A DNA stretch of 64,000 nucleotides from Phenylobacterium sp. (lineage in GTDB: Bacteria; Pseudomonadota; Alphaproteobacteria; Caulobacterales; Caulobacteraceae), in assembly GCF_004297125.1 (NCBI RefSeq), contig NZ_SCVD01000020.1:400501-464500 (forward strand), given 5' to 3'. The notes under the pieces were generated by a model that was not told the origin of the DNA, did not search any database, and worked only from the letters and a program-made list of their open reading frames with translations. The translations under genes and the position numbers were made by a program. Positions 18,099 to 26,320 of the stretch are shown here, piece after piece (within the stretch, counting starts at the first letter, position 1; every line of letters starts with the position of its first letter).

Positions 18099-18467
18099 TC
18101 AGTCCGCCGCCACGGCCTCGATCTCCACCAGCCATGCGGGATCGTAGATCTCGCAGACGATGACGGTGAGGGCAGGAGAGCGCCCGGCCAAAACCTCATG
18201 GCGGATCGTGTAGTTGGCCTCGCGATAGCGGCGGTCGGCCAGGAAGACGGTCACCTTCACCAGGTCGTCGAGGCCCATCCCGGCCGCCGCAAGCTGCCGC
18301 TCCACGTTACCCCAGGCCAGCCGGCATTGGTCCTCGAAGGCCTCGGGCGCCGCCCCCTCCGCATCCGTGGGTGTCTGACCGCTGACGAACAGCCAGCGCC
18401 GCGGCGCCTCGACGAGGCAGGCCTGGGAGTAGGACCGCGCCTGCCGTTCGAACGTCCTGTGACGCAT
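18099..18467 (-). CDS. RidA/YjgF-family protein, non-canonical
   Basis: A 122-residue protein of the RidA (reactive imine deaminase) fold. Motifs are SQACLVEAPRRWLFVSGQTP, then LDDLVKVTVFLADRRY and a C-terminal WLVEIEAVAAD. The arginine that RidA proper uses to hold the imine carboxylate, in the PAR-type segment before the last strands, is replaced: the sequence reads SPALTVIV. It probably belongs to another Rid subgroup and may not deaminate 2-iminobutyrate. GGAGGAG precedes the ATG. It follows the APC permease by 31 bp and ends an apparent operon of amidohydrolase, permease and RidA homologue, which suggests a role in amino-acid-derivative catabolism. Confidence 0.85.
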   Translation of the reverse strand: MRHRTFERQARSYSQACLVEAPRRWLFVSGQTPTDAEGAAPEAFEDQCRLAWGNVERQLAAAGMGLDDLVKVTVFLADRRYREANYTIRHEVLAGRSPALTVIVCEIYDPAWLVEIEAVAAD

Positions 18468-18498
18468 GGACTCTCCTCCGGAGGGGAAAGCCCGGAGC

Positions 18499-19791
18499 CT
18501 ACGACGCGGTCTTGCGGGCGACGAGGGCGTAGTAGGCGAGGCCCAGCGCCAGCCAGCCGGCCAGCAGGGTGTAGGGCTTCCAATCGGTGCTGAAGCCCAG
18601 GCTGGCGATGATCACCGCGGCCGCCATGCCGAGCCCGGCCAGCACGCGCACCGTGCCCCGGCCCAGCCGCAGGCGCGCCTGGGCGTGTACGTCGGGATGC
18701 TTGGCGGCGACGTTGTAGGCGGCCAGGCACGAACCGGCGTACTTCATCATCGTCGGGATGTTCACCGCCAGCAGCAGGAACAGCAGGCTGGAGGGCAGGA
18801 AGAGGCCCAGGCAACAGGCGCCGAAGGCCACGATGGTGGCGATGTGCGGCGTTCCGAACTTCGGGTGGATCCTGCCCAGGGCCGCGGGCAGCACGCCGGC
18901 CCGGCCCATGGCGTAAAGGAAGCGGGCGAACACCAGGAAGACCGCGTTCATCGACTTCGACAGCGCCAGCACCGCGGCTGTGACGATCACTGGCATGGCC
19001 CAGTCGCCCAGCGCCGCCTCGGCGGCCGTCAGCAACGGGGCGTCGCTGGCGGCCAGGGCGTCGGCGCCCACGAGGCTCAGGGCCGTGAAGGCGATGGCCA
19101 GGTAGACCACAACCGTGAGGATCAGCGCGAGCGCCAAGCCCAGCGGCACCACGCGCTTGGGATCGGCCACCTCCTCGCCCACCTCCGTGGTCGTCTCGAT
19201 GCCGAGGAAGAGCTGGATCATCAGCGGCAGGGCCGCGACGATCGGCGCCCAGCCCACCGACAGCGACTGCGCCACCAGTTGCGGCTTCAGCGAGGGCGCG
19301 CCCGCGATCACGAACACCGCGAACACCACCAGCAGCATCAGCATTAGGATCGTCTGCGCCCGAGCCGCCACCGCCACGCCCAGGTAGTTGATCGCGAACA
19401 CTGCGAGGAACAGGGCGAACATCACCGGCTTGCCCGGGATGGCGATCACCTTGCCCAGGTAGCTGACCAGCACCGTGCCCAGCACGATCATCACGACGGC
19501 GTTGGACAGGATGCGCAGCCAGACGATGCCGAAGGCGATCAGCGGGTGGGTGAACTGGCGCTGCCACTCGAACGAGGCGGCCGTCCGCGGCACGGCCGAG
19601 GCCATGTAGGCGTAGACCAGGCCGAACAGAACCATGGGCAGCGCCGCCAGCACGCAGGCCACCAGGATGCCCTCGTGGCCCACCTGGGCCGCCGGGCCCA
19701 GCACCGAGAAGATCGAGGCGCCGATGGCGGTCCCCGCCCCCAGCATGACGAGGTCGATCAGGCGAACGCCGGCTCGGAGCTGGTCGGTCAT
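18499..19791 (-). CDS. APC-family amino-acid/polyamine permease
   Basis: A 430-residue integral membrane protein with about twelve hydrophobic segments. It opens with LRAGVRLIDLVMLGAGTAIG, the glycine-rich TM1 break typical of the amino acid-polyamine-organocation family. Later come GIETTTEVGEEVADPKRVVP (TM6 region and following loop) and a C-terminal ALGLAYYALVARK. It should carry an amino acid or related compound across the inner membrane by proton or solute coupling. Its start overlaps the amidohydrolase stop by four bases (ATGA type), so the two are translationally coupled and the amidohydrolase product is a plausible relative of the substrate. Confidence 0.88.
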   Translation of the reverse strand: MTDQLRAGVRLIDLVMLGAGTAIGASIFSVLGPAAQVGHEGILVACVLAALPMVLFGLVYAYMASAVPRTAASFEWQRQFTHPLIAFGIVWLRILSNAVVMIVLGTVLVSYLGKVIAIPGKPVMFALFLAVFAINYLGVAVAARAQTILMLMLLVVFAVFVIAGAPSLKPQLVAQSLSVGWAPIVAALPLMIQLFLGIETTTEVGEEVADPKRVVPLGLALALILTVVVYLAIAFTALSLVGADALAASDAPLLTAAEAALGDWAMPVIVTAAVLALSKSMNAVFLVFARFLYAMGRAGVLPAALGRIHPKFGTPHIATIVAFGACCLGLFLPSSLLFLLLAVNIPTMMKYAGSCLAAYNVAAKHPDVHAQARLRLGRGTVRVLAGLGMAAAVIIASLGFSTDWKPYTLLAGWLALGLAYYALVARKTAS

Positions 19792-21821
19792 TTGGTCTCC
19801 GGCCGCGGCGCGACGACGGGCGGCGGGGGCGCGAACGGCTTGATCGCCAGGTGCTCGTAGATCTCGGCGGGATAGTAGGCGACGCCGCCGACCATGGTCA
19901 TGCGCACATTGCGGATCTTCGAGATATCGGCCGTCGGGTCGCCGTCCACGAGGATGAAGTCGGCCAGCTTGCCGCGCTCGATGGAGCCCAGCTGGCTGTC
20001 GCGCTTGAAGTACCGCTCGGCGTCCAGAGTCGACAGCCGCAGCGCCTTGCCGGCCGGAATCCCGGCCATGACATAGACCTCCAGCTCACGCTGGTTGGAG
20101 AAGCCCGTGCCGTCGTCCGTGCCCGGCAGCAGCTGGACGCCCTTGTCGTCCAGCATCTTCAGGACCTCCAGCACCTTCCTGAAGCCGGCCTGGTAATCGG
20201 CGTCCTCCTGCGGCGTCTTGATCGTCACGAAGCTGCGCTTGCGGTAGCGCTGGTAGCCGATCGGCACGTGGTCGAGGTAGGGCTTGTCGCCCGCCTGCAC
20301 CTCGCCCGAGCGCGACAGCATCAGGCGCTCCAGGATCATCGCGGTGGTGTCCAGCGCGACGCCCTTCTCCTGCATCAGGGCGACGGTCTTCTGGACCCGC
20401 GGCGAATTGAGGTCGAGGTCCTTGCCCCGCGCCATGCCGGTGAGGCGTAGCGGCGTACGGGTGTCCTCCTTGGGATCCAGGATCCAGCCCAGCATGAGCT
20501 GGTTGATATGGGCGATGTCGTTGTAGCCGTCGCCGATCACCCGGTCAGGCGAGGAGAAGGCCGGCACGTGGCCGGTGACGCCCAGGCCCAGCCGGTGGGC
20601 CTCGGCGGCGACGGGGGCGACCCAGTCCGGGTTGAAGCTGTTGTAGATCTTGATCTGCCAGTAGCCGCGATCGGCGTACCAGCGGACGTCCTTCAGCGCG
20701 TCCTCCAGGCTGTCGGCGATGAAGCCGTTGCGCGCCGAATAGGGGCTGCGGCCCTCCAGGAAGCCGTTGCGCACGATACGTGGCCCCGCCAGCCGGCCCG
20801 CGGCCAGGCCCTCCATCATCGCCAGCAGCTGTTCGTTGTCGTTGCCCTGGTCGCGCGTGGCTGTGACGCCGGCGGCCAGGTTGAACAGGTTGGACGACAG
20901 GGTCGTGTGCGAGTGCATGTCATGCAGGCCGGGAACCAGCGTCCCGCCCTGCCCGTCGATCACCGTCTCGCCCGCCGGCGCGGCGCCGGCCGGATCGTTG
21001 GCGCCGACGGTGGCGATGCGGTCGCCATAGACCACCACGGTGGAGAGCCCGCCGACCTTCATCGAGACCGGATCGAAGACGCGCACATTGCGGATCCGCA
21101 CCGGGCCGGAGAACCGGTGGGCCAGCTTCTTCTGGGCCTCCTCGGCGCGGGCCTGGGATATCTCGCGGTTCATCTTCTGGAGGACCGGAATCTGGGTCTC
21201 GTAGCCCTCGCGGATCAGGCCCCCGGACGCGAACAGATCGCCCTTCCTGTCGACCAGGACGTAGTCGGGTTGCAGGTCGATGCCGGAGAGTTCGTAGACC
21301 GTCAGCGGGACGGCGGCCTTTCCTTCGCCCAGCGTGACCTTGCGCGCCTCGGCCAGACGCAGCTGGCCCGACGGCAGGACGGGAAGCGTGTGGTTCGGCG
21401 CCTTCAGCAGCGCCTTCACATAGACTCCCAGCATCCACGGGCTGACGTCGTTGCCGATGTAGAGCAGCGGCTTGGGCGCAGGCGTCTGGCCCTTGTCGGC
21501 CTGGCTCACCCACTCGGCCTGGCCGGCCCTCCAGGTGAAGTGCTCCTGTACCGGGCTTCCGAACAGGGACTCGCCTTCGATGGTCCAGGTCACCGGCATG
21601 CCGGCGGCGTCGGCCTCGATCTTCTCGCGCGCCTTGGGGCCGCGGCCATTGTTGACCACCGCATAGTCGACCGAGGTGCTGCGTCCCTGCACCTCGGCGA
21701 CCAGGTGACCGACCTTCTCGCCGTTGGCCATGACCACATACCGGAAGGTCTCGGCGAAGGCCGTTCCCGCCAAGCACAGGGACAGGAGGACGCCGACGGC
21801 GGCGGCGGTTCTTGGCGACAT
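19788..21821 (-). CDS. Exported amidohydrolase (imidazolonepropionase/prolidase-like) with N-terminal extension
   Basis: A 677-residue secreted metallohydrolase. A signal peptide (VLLSLCLAGTAFA) is followed by about 230 residues of an extra beta-rich domain. The amidohydrolase barrel then carries GLHDMHSHTTLSSN (metal-binding HxH), GVTGHVPAFSS and IAHINQLM (His ligands) and LLPGTDDG (catalytic Asp). Members of this COG1228-type group studied in Caulobacter are carboxypeptidases or dipeptidases for basic or hydrophobic C-terminal residues. That makes a peptide or N-acyl amino acid substrate likely but unproven. It heads an operon with the APC permease and RidA homologue. Its promoter region carries a copy of the AAAGAAAATCC element at 21864-21878. 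Confidence 0.85.
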   Translation of the reverse strand: MSPRTAAAVGVLLSLCLAGTAFAETFRYVVMANGEKVGHLVAEVQGRSTSVDYAVVNNGRGPKAREKIEADAAGMPVTWTIEGESLFGSPVQEHFTWRAGQAEWVSQADKGQTPAPKPLLYIGNDVSPWMLGVYVKALLKAPNHTLPVLPSGQLRLAEARKVTLGEGKAAVPLTVYELSGIDLQPDYVLVDRKGDLFASGGLIREGYETQIPVLQKMNREISQARAEEAQKKLAHRFSGPVRIRNVRVFDPVSMKVGGLSTVVVYGDRIATVGANDPAGAAPAGETVIDGQGGTLVPGLHDMHSHTTLSSNLFNLAAGVTATRDQGNDNEQLLAMMEGLAAGRLAGPRIVRNGFLEGRSPYSARNGFIADSLEDALKDVRWYADRGYWQIKIYNSFNPDWVAPVAAEAHRLGLGVTGHVPAFSSPDRVIGDGYNDIAHINQLMLGWILDPKEDTRTPLRLTGMARGKDLDLNSPRVQKTVALMQEKGVALDTTAMILERLMLSRSGEVQAGDKPYLDHVPIGYQRYRKRSFVTIKTPQEDADYQAGFRKVLEVLKMLDDKGVQLLPGTDDGTGFSNQRELEVYVMAGIPAGKALRLSTLDAERYFKRDSQLGSIERGKLADFILVDGDPTADISKIRNVRMTMVGGVAYYPAEIYEHLAIKPFAPPPPVVAPRPETK

Positions 21822-21863
21822 GAGACACCCCTACACGGCGGCAGCATCGTACCTCCGGGGCCA

Positions 21864-21878
21864 GGATTTTCTATTCGA
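21864..21878 (-). promoter_or_regulatory. Shared 15-bp element, copy 1 (amidohydrolase operon)
   Basis: On the minus strand the site reads TCGAATAGAAAATCC, 42 bp before the amidohydrolase start. It is one of six related sites (consensus ACGAAAAGAAAATCC) oriented toward the downstream gene. About 58 bp further upstream lies the palindrome ACATAGGCTATGT (21936-21948). The factor that recognises these is unknown. Confidence 0.6.
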
Positions 21879-21992
21879 AGTGCCGCCCGCCGCCCTGGCG
21901 CGCGACAAGTTCAATGCGCGGCCGAACGGGCGTCGACATAGGCTATGTTGCGGGCTTTCGCTGGGCCGCAGGGGCGAAGGCCCCGCGCTTCA

Positions 21993-22934
21993 TCACTGCG
22001 CCTCGTAGAGGGCCTTGGCCGCCGCCAGGTCCTGGACGATGTGGCCCAGGGACTTGTAGGCGGTGATCTGGTCGGCGGACTGGCGGCCCTCGAGGTCCCC
22101 GGCCAGCACCTGACCGATCTCGCCCACCACATGGCTGTCGTCGATCAGGCCAGCGGCCTTGGCGTAGAGAAACTCCGCGCCCTGGGCCAGGACGCCCTCG
22201 CGGCTGTCGGCGATGAAACGCGAGCACACGACCAGGTCGTCGTCGACCTCGGTCGGCCCCGGCCCGCTGGAGCCCACTAGGTTCACATGCGTCCCCGGGG
22301 CCAGCCAGGCGCCCTCCAGGATCGGCTCGCGCGCGCCGGACACGGTGGTGACGATGTCGACCCCCGCCACCGCCTGGCGCACGCTGGGCGCCGCGAACAC
22401 CGGCAGGCCCAGTTCGGCCTCGGTCGCCTTGGCGAAGGCCTTGGCGCGGTCGGCGTCGCGACCCCAGACGGTGATCGCCTCCAGCTTGCGAACGCGGGAG
22501 ATGGCGCGGGCGTGGGTGGCCGCCTGCTCGCCGTAGCCCAGGATCGCCATGCGGCAGGCGTCCGGCCGCGCCAGGGCGTCGGTGGCCACGGCGCTGGCCG
22601 CCGCGGTGCGGATGGCCGTAATCTCGCCCGCGTGGGCGATGCAGACCGGCGCGCCGGTCTCGCCGTCGAACAGGACCACTACGCCCTGGTGCGACTGGAT
22701 TCCCTTGGCGAAGTTGTCATGGAAGACGCTGATCAGCTTCGCGCCGAACACCGCGTGATCGCCCAGCGCGCCCGGCATGATCCCGAACGCACGGCCCTCG
22801 CTCAGCGGCAGGATCAAGCGCAGGTGCTGCAGCGTCTCACCCTTCGAGAAGGCGATCATCGCCTGGCGCACCAGCGGGATGCAGACCTCGTAGGTCAGCC
22901 GCCGGCGAACCTCATCCCGATCAATTACGCGCAT
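21993..22934 (-). CDS. Ornithine cyclodeaminase/mu-crystallin family protein
   Basis: A 313-residue NAD(P)-dependent protein. The active-site Lys segment is FGAKLISVFHDNFAKG. HAGEITAIRTAAASAVATDA is the family signature with the substrate-binding Arg. ILGYGEQAATHARAI is the Rossmann glycine motif (GYGEQA), and the later VNLVGSSGPGPTEVDDDL is the conserved Asp region. Family members deaminate and cyclise ornithine, or reduce or dehydrogenate other amino acids and cyclic imines. Specificity cannot be fixed. It lies between the TonB receptor and the amidohydrolase operon on the same strand, consistent with amino-acid catabolism. A strong hairpin at 22958-22993 separates it from the receptor gene. 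Confidence 0.87.
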   Translation of the reverse strand: MRVIDRDEVRRRLTYEVCIPLVRQAMIAFSKGETLQHLRLILPLSEGRAFGIMPGALGDHAVFGAKLISVFHDNFAKGIQSHQGVVVLFDGETGAPVCIAHAGEITAIRTAAASAVATDALARPDACRMAILGYGEQAATHARAISRVRKLEAITVWGRDADRAKAFAKATEAELGLPVFAAPSVRQAVAGVDIVTTVSGAREPILEGAWLAPGTHVNLVGSSGPGPTEVDDDLVVCSRFIADSREGVLAQGAEFLYAKAAGLIDDSHVVGEIGQVLAGDLEGRQSADQITAYKSLGHIVQDLAAAKALYEAQ

Positions 22935-22957
22935 CAGCAGCCTTTCCCGAAAGATCG

Positions 22958-22993
22958 GGGCGCGGCGACGGTGTGGGGACCATCGCCGCGCCC
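22958..22993 (-). terminator. Strong hairpin after TonB receptor gene
   Basis: A perfect 11-bp stem, GGGCGCGGCGA (22958-22968) with TCGCCGCGCCC (22983-22993), extended inside by GGT/ACC. It lies 30 bp past the receptor stop and before the ornithine-cyclodeaminase homologue. In the direction of transcription it is followed by GATCTTTCGG, a weak T-run. It is a terminator or attenuator candidate. Confidence 0.6.
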
Positions 22994-23022
22994 ACGCGAC
23001 CGTTACGCCGGGTCGCGCTGAA

Positions 23023-26013
23023 CTAGAAGCGGGCCTTCAGCCCGACGTAGTACTGCCGGCCCAGGATGTCGCCGTAGTTCCGCGTGGGGTACGAAGGTTC
23101 CTCGTCGGTGATGTTCGTGACCCCGCCGCGGATCGTGTAGTTGCCGATCTCGTATGACGCCGAGACGTTCTGGCGCAGGTTTTCCTTCACCGTGGGCGTC
23201 GGCACGTTCTCGATCGTCGCGGTGTAGGTGAACTTCACCGGAGACATGTAGTTGATCGAATAGTTGAGGCGCAGCGGCCCCCTGCGCCAGCGGGCGTCGA
23301 AGCGGGCCGAGAGATCGGGCGACGGCCCGAAGTCGGTGGTCGCCGCGGTGTTGTCGACCCGCGTGACGTCGACGCCGGTCACCGAGATCTCGAACTTCTC
23401 GATGCGGGTCGCCTCGAGGTTCAGCTCCAGTTCGCCCAGGTCGCGGTCGCCGAAGTAGCGACCGATCGGGAAGCTGTAATTGATGTTGTAGACCTCGCCC
23501 CGGAAGGTGATCCGGCCGGCGTTGAAGGTCGTCGAGCGCGCCGTGGCGATGTTGCCCTGGGCGTCGCGGGTGAACGTGCCGCAGATGTCGGCCGGCTGCT
23601 CCGCGGAGTCATAGCAGGTGGCCATGAAGCTGGCGGGCGTGAAGGCGGAAAGGCCGTCCTTCAGGTCCACCTCGACGCGGTCGACCACGATGCTCAGGCC
23701 CGGCGCGAAAATCGGCTGGAACACGAAGCCATAGGTCCAGGTCTTGGAGATCTCGTTGCGCAACTCAGCATTGCCGCCCGACGTCACGAGGGCGCGGGAG
23801 AAGTTCTCCGATTGGTCCTGGAAGGTCGCGAGCGGCCCATAGCCCGGGTTGGCGGCGAACAGCGCCTGGCAATTGGCGAGGCGCGTCGCCGGCGCCGGAC
23901 CCGAGGCGATCCGGTCGGCGTCGCACGGGTCATTCCCCGAATTGGCCAAGGCCGTACGGGTCGGAGCGAACAGTTGATCGAGGGTCGGGGCGCGGAAGTT
24001 GCGGCTACGCGACGCGCGGAATGTGAATCCCTCCACGATTTCCCACCGGCCGCCAACACCCCAGACGTCCTCCTTGCCGGCGATCGAGTTGTCGACATAA
24101 CGGTAGGCGGCGTTGAGCTCGACCGTGCGGGCGAACGGCAGCGAGAAATCGCCACCAAGCACGGGGACAAGCAATTCCCCGGACAACTCCTCGGTGTTGT
24201 AGCTGCCGCTCGTGGCCAGGGTCGGCACCTGAGATTCCACCAAGCCACGCTGATTGGCCGCCAGCGGGACGAACTTCGCCTTCTCCTCGCGATGCTCGTA
24301 GGCGGCGCTGAACTTCACCTTGCCGGCCGGCAGGGCGAACAGATCGCCGCCGAAGGTCGCGAGCAGGTCGTCCTGTGTGTTCAGGTAATCCTGGCCGACC
24401 TGGGTCGTGGCGTAGAGGCGCGCTTCCTGGCTCACATTGCCCACGCCGAAGGGATTGATCGGCGCGCAGGCAGGGTCGTCGTTGGCGGCCGAGGCATCGG
24501 CGTTGATGGCGCAGACGATCTGGCCGGAGCCGTTGCGGACCGCGTTGATCGCGTTGTTGAAGCGCTGCGTGTAGGCTCGATAGCCGCGTGTCTCGCCATC
24601 GGTCTCGGCGTGGCTGAACGACAGGCTCCAGTAGAAATTGCGCTCGCCGAGGTCGAAGTCGCCGTCCAACGCCACCAGGGCGCGGACCGTATCCGTCTGA
24701 TAGGTCTGCTCACGCGTCGGCAGCAGATCGGTCCACCACTTGGAGAGGGTGAGCGGCGCGCCCGCCGGGCCGAGGATCGCGGTGACCGCCGGCGACAGAT
24801 AGGGATTGGTGCGCGAGATCGAGATTGCCCCGGCGCCGCTCGCGGCGTTGTTGAGCACCGTGTTGCTGGCCTGGTTGGCGTACGGATCGCGCCCTTCGAC
24901 GCGGGCGTAGAGGAACTCGCCAGACAACTTGATCCGGTCGGTGATGTCGTAGTGCCCGAGCACCGTGCCACTCCAACGCTCCACGCCCGTCACGAGGGCC
25001 GCGAGTTCCTGGTACGGATTGCCGTCGCCGCCGCTGGTGAAGGGCGGGACCGCGTTGTTCAACAGGTTGCCGACGTCGTAGGGAATCAGGGCCGAGCCGG
25101 CGGCATTGAACTGCTGTGGCGCCCCGTTGACCTTGTAGATCGAGCTGGCGAACGGCGGGCCCGGCGAGAACAGCACACCATTGGCGTTGAAGCTGACGAA
25201 GCGGGTGTTCAGGTTCTCGGTGACCGCGGGGACGCCGTCGGAATTGGTGCGGTTCGCCGGGTTCGAGATCGTCACCCGGCCCAGGTTCGAGCGCGGGCGG
25301 TCGTAGTCGAACAGCGGCCGGGTCTTCGACCATTCCACATTGACGGCGACGTTGGCGCGGTCGTCCAGGAAGTTGCGACCGGCGGTCGCGCGCAGGCTCT
25401 GGGTCGGATAGTCGTCGCGCGAGGAGATGCCATACTGGGCGTCGAGCTCCAGGCCGGTGAAGTCGTCCCGCAGGATGTAGTTCACGACACCGGCTATGGC
25501 GTCCGAGCCGTAGACCGCCGCCCCGCCCGCCTGCGCGACCTCGATCCTCGAGATCAGCCCGGTCGGTATGACGTTGGTGTCAACGGCGCGGTCGCCGATC
25601 ACCGACGTCGAGATGGACAGGCCCGACGACGAGGTCACGAACCGACGACCGTTGACCAGAGTCAGGGTGCGGCCGGCGCCCAGACCGAAGAGATTGGGGA
25701 ACTGCTGGGCGTTGCCGGCGGCCGATCCGTTGCCGGAGGCCTGGGCGAACTGGGGCATGTTGGCGGTGAGCTCGTTCAGCGCCTGGCCGGCTTGGATGAA
25801 GCCGCGATCCTCAATCGCCTGTGCGGTCAGAATGGACACCGGCGCCTCGGTCGTCGTTTCGGCCCGCTTGATACGCGAGCCGGTGACGATGACCTCCCCG
25901 ATCTCGCTGGCCCCCGCTTCCGCCTGGGCGAAGGCCGGCGCGGCCCCCATCAGCACAAGGCCTCCCAGCACCGTGGAAGCCAACATCCGCCCGCGAATGG
26001 AATTGCCGTTCAT
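23023..26013 (-). CDS. TonB-dependent outer-membrane receptor
   Basis: A 996-residue TonB-dependent transporter. A signal peptide (LASTVLGGLVLMGAAPAFA) is followed by a TonB box (EIGEVIVTGSR), the plug domain (SILTAQAIEDRGFIQAGQAL; TLTLVNGRRFV; GGAAVYGSDAIAGVVNYILR) and a 22-strand barrel ending in GRQYYVGLKARF. The size and the NGRRFV/YGSDAIAG pattern are typical of the large oligosaccharide/peptide-type receptors of Caulobacterales, not classical siderophore receptors. Position next to an S10 peptidase, amidohydrolase and permease suggests a peptide-like ligand (inference). The start at 26013 is chosen over an upstream frame extension because the signal peptide begins there. Copy 2 of the shared 15-bp element lies 96 bp upstream. 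Confidence 0.92.
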   Translation of the reverse strand: MNGNSIRGRMLASTVLGGLVLMGAAPAFAQAEAGASEIGEVIVTGSRIKRAETTTEAPVSILTAQAIEDRGFIQAGQALNELTANMPQFAQASGNGSAAGNAQQFPNLFGLGAGRTLTLVNGRRFVTSSSGLSISTSVIGDRAVDTNVIPTGLISRIEVAQAGGAAVYGSDAIAGVVNYILRDDFTGLELDAQYGISSRDDYPTQSLRATAGRNFLDDRANVAVNVEWSKTRPLFDYDRPRSNLGRVTISNPANRTNSDGVPAVTENLNTRFVSFNANGVLFSPGPPFASSIYKVNGAPQQFNAAGSALIPYDVGNLLNNAVPPFTSGGDGNPYQELAALVTGVERWSGTVLGHYDITDRIKLSGEFLYARVEGRDPYANQASNTVLNNAASGAGAISISRTNPYLSPAVTAILGPAGAPLTLSKWWTDLLPTREQTYQTDTVRALVALDGDFDLGERNFYWSLSFSHAETDGETRGYRAYTQRFNNAINAVRNGSGQIVCAINADASAANDDPACAPINPFGVGNVSQEARLYATTQVGQDYLNTQDDLLATFGGDLFALPAGKVKFSAAYEHREEKAKFVPLAANQRGLVESQVPTLATSGSYNTEELSGELLVPVLGGDFSLPFARTVELNAAYRYVDNSIAGKEDVWGVGGRWEIVEGFTFRASRSRNFRAPTLDQLFAPTRTALANSGNDPCDADRIASGPAPATRLANCQALFAANPGYGPLATFQDQSENFSRALVTSGGNAELRNEISKTWTYGFVFQPIFAPGLSIVVDRVEVDLKDGLSAFTPASFMATCYDSAEQPADICGTFTRDAQGNIATARSTTFNAGRITFRGEVYNINYSFPIGRYFGDRDLGELELNLEATRIEKFEISVTGVDVTRVDNTAATTDFGPSPDLSARFDARWRRGPLRLNYSINYMSPVKFTYTATIENVPTPTVKENLRQNVSASYEIGNYTIRGGVTNITDEEPSYPTRNYGDILGRQYYVGLKARF

Positions 26014-26320
26014 CTCAAGATCCCCCAGGTCCGGAGCCTGGGCCGAAGCCGCGTTTCGCGTGTCCTCGGCCGAACCCCTGCCTTGCGGAAACGGTAGGTC
26101 CGCGCCGCCGGTTTTTCTTTTCGTTCTTCGAACCATTGCCTATTCGACACACATTGATAATGCGGCCGTCGCCCCAGCCGCGAATGAGCAATGCAGTCGC
26201 CCAGCGCGTGGGTATCCTGGGTTCGCGACCTTCCTGTTCCCTGACGGCCCAGAAGGGCGCACGGCCGTGCCGCCGACGGCGCGGCGGTTTCGCTGAGCGC
26301 TTGGATAATTCATCCAACCG
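26014..26320. other. Non-coding gap upstream of TonB receptor
   Basis: A 307-bp gap between the TonB receptor start and the S10 peptidase stop. I see no convincing gene in it on either strand. It holds the shared 15-bp element at 26110-26124 and an AT-richer stretch (about 26130-26165) that may be the receptor promoter. Confidence 0.6.
26110..26124 (-). promoter_or_regulatory. Shared 15-bp element, copy 2 (TonB receptor)
   Basis: On the minus strand it reads ACGAAAAGAAAAACC, 96 bp before the receptor start. With its upstream flank (CGAAGA) it matches copy 4 at 19 of 23 positions. Part of the six-site set. Confidence 0.6.
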
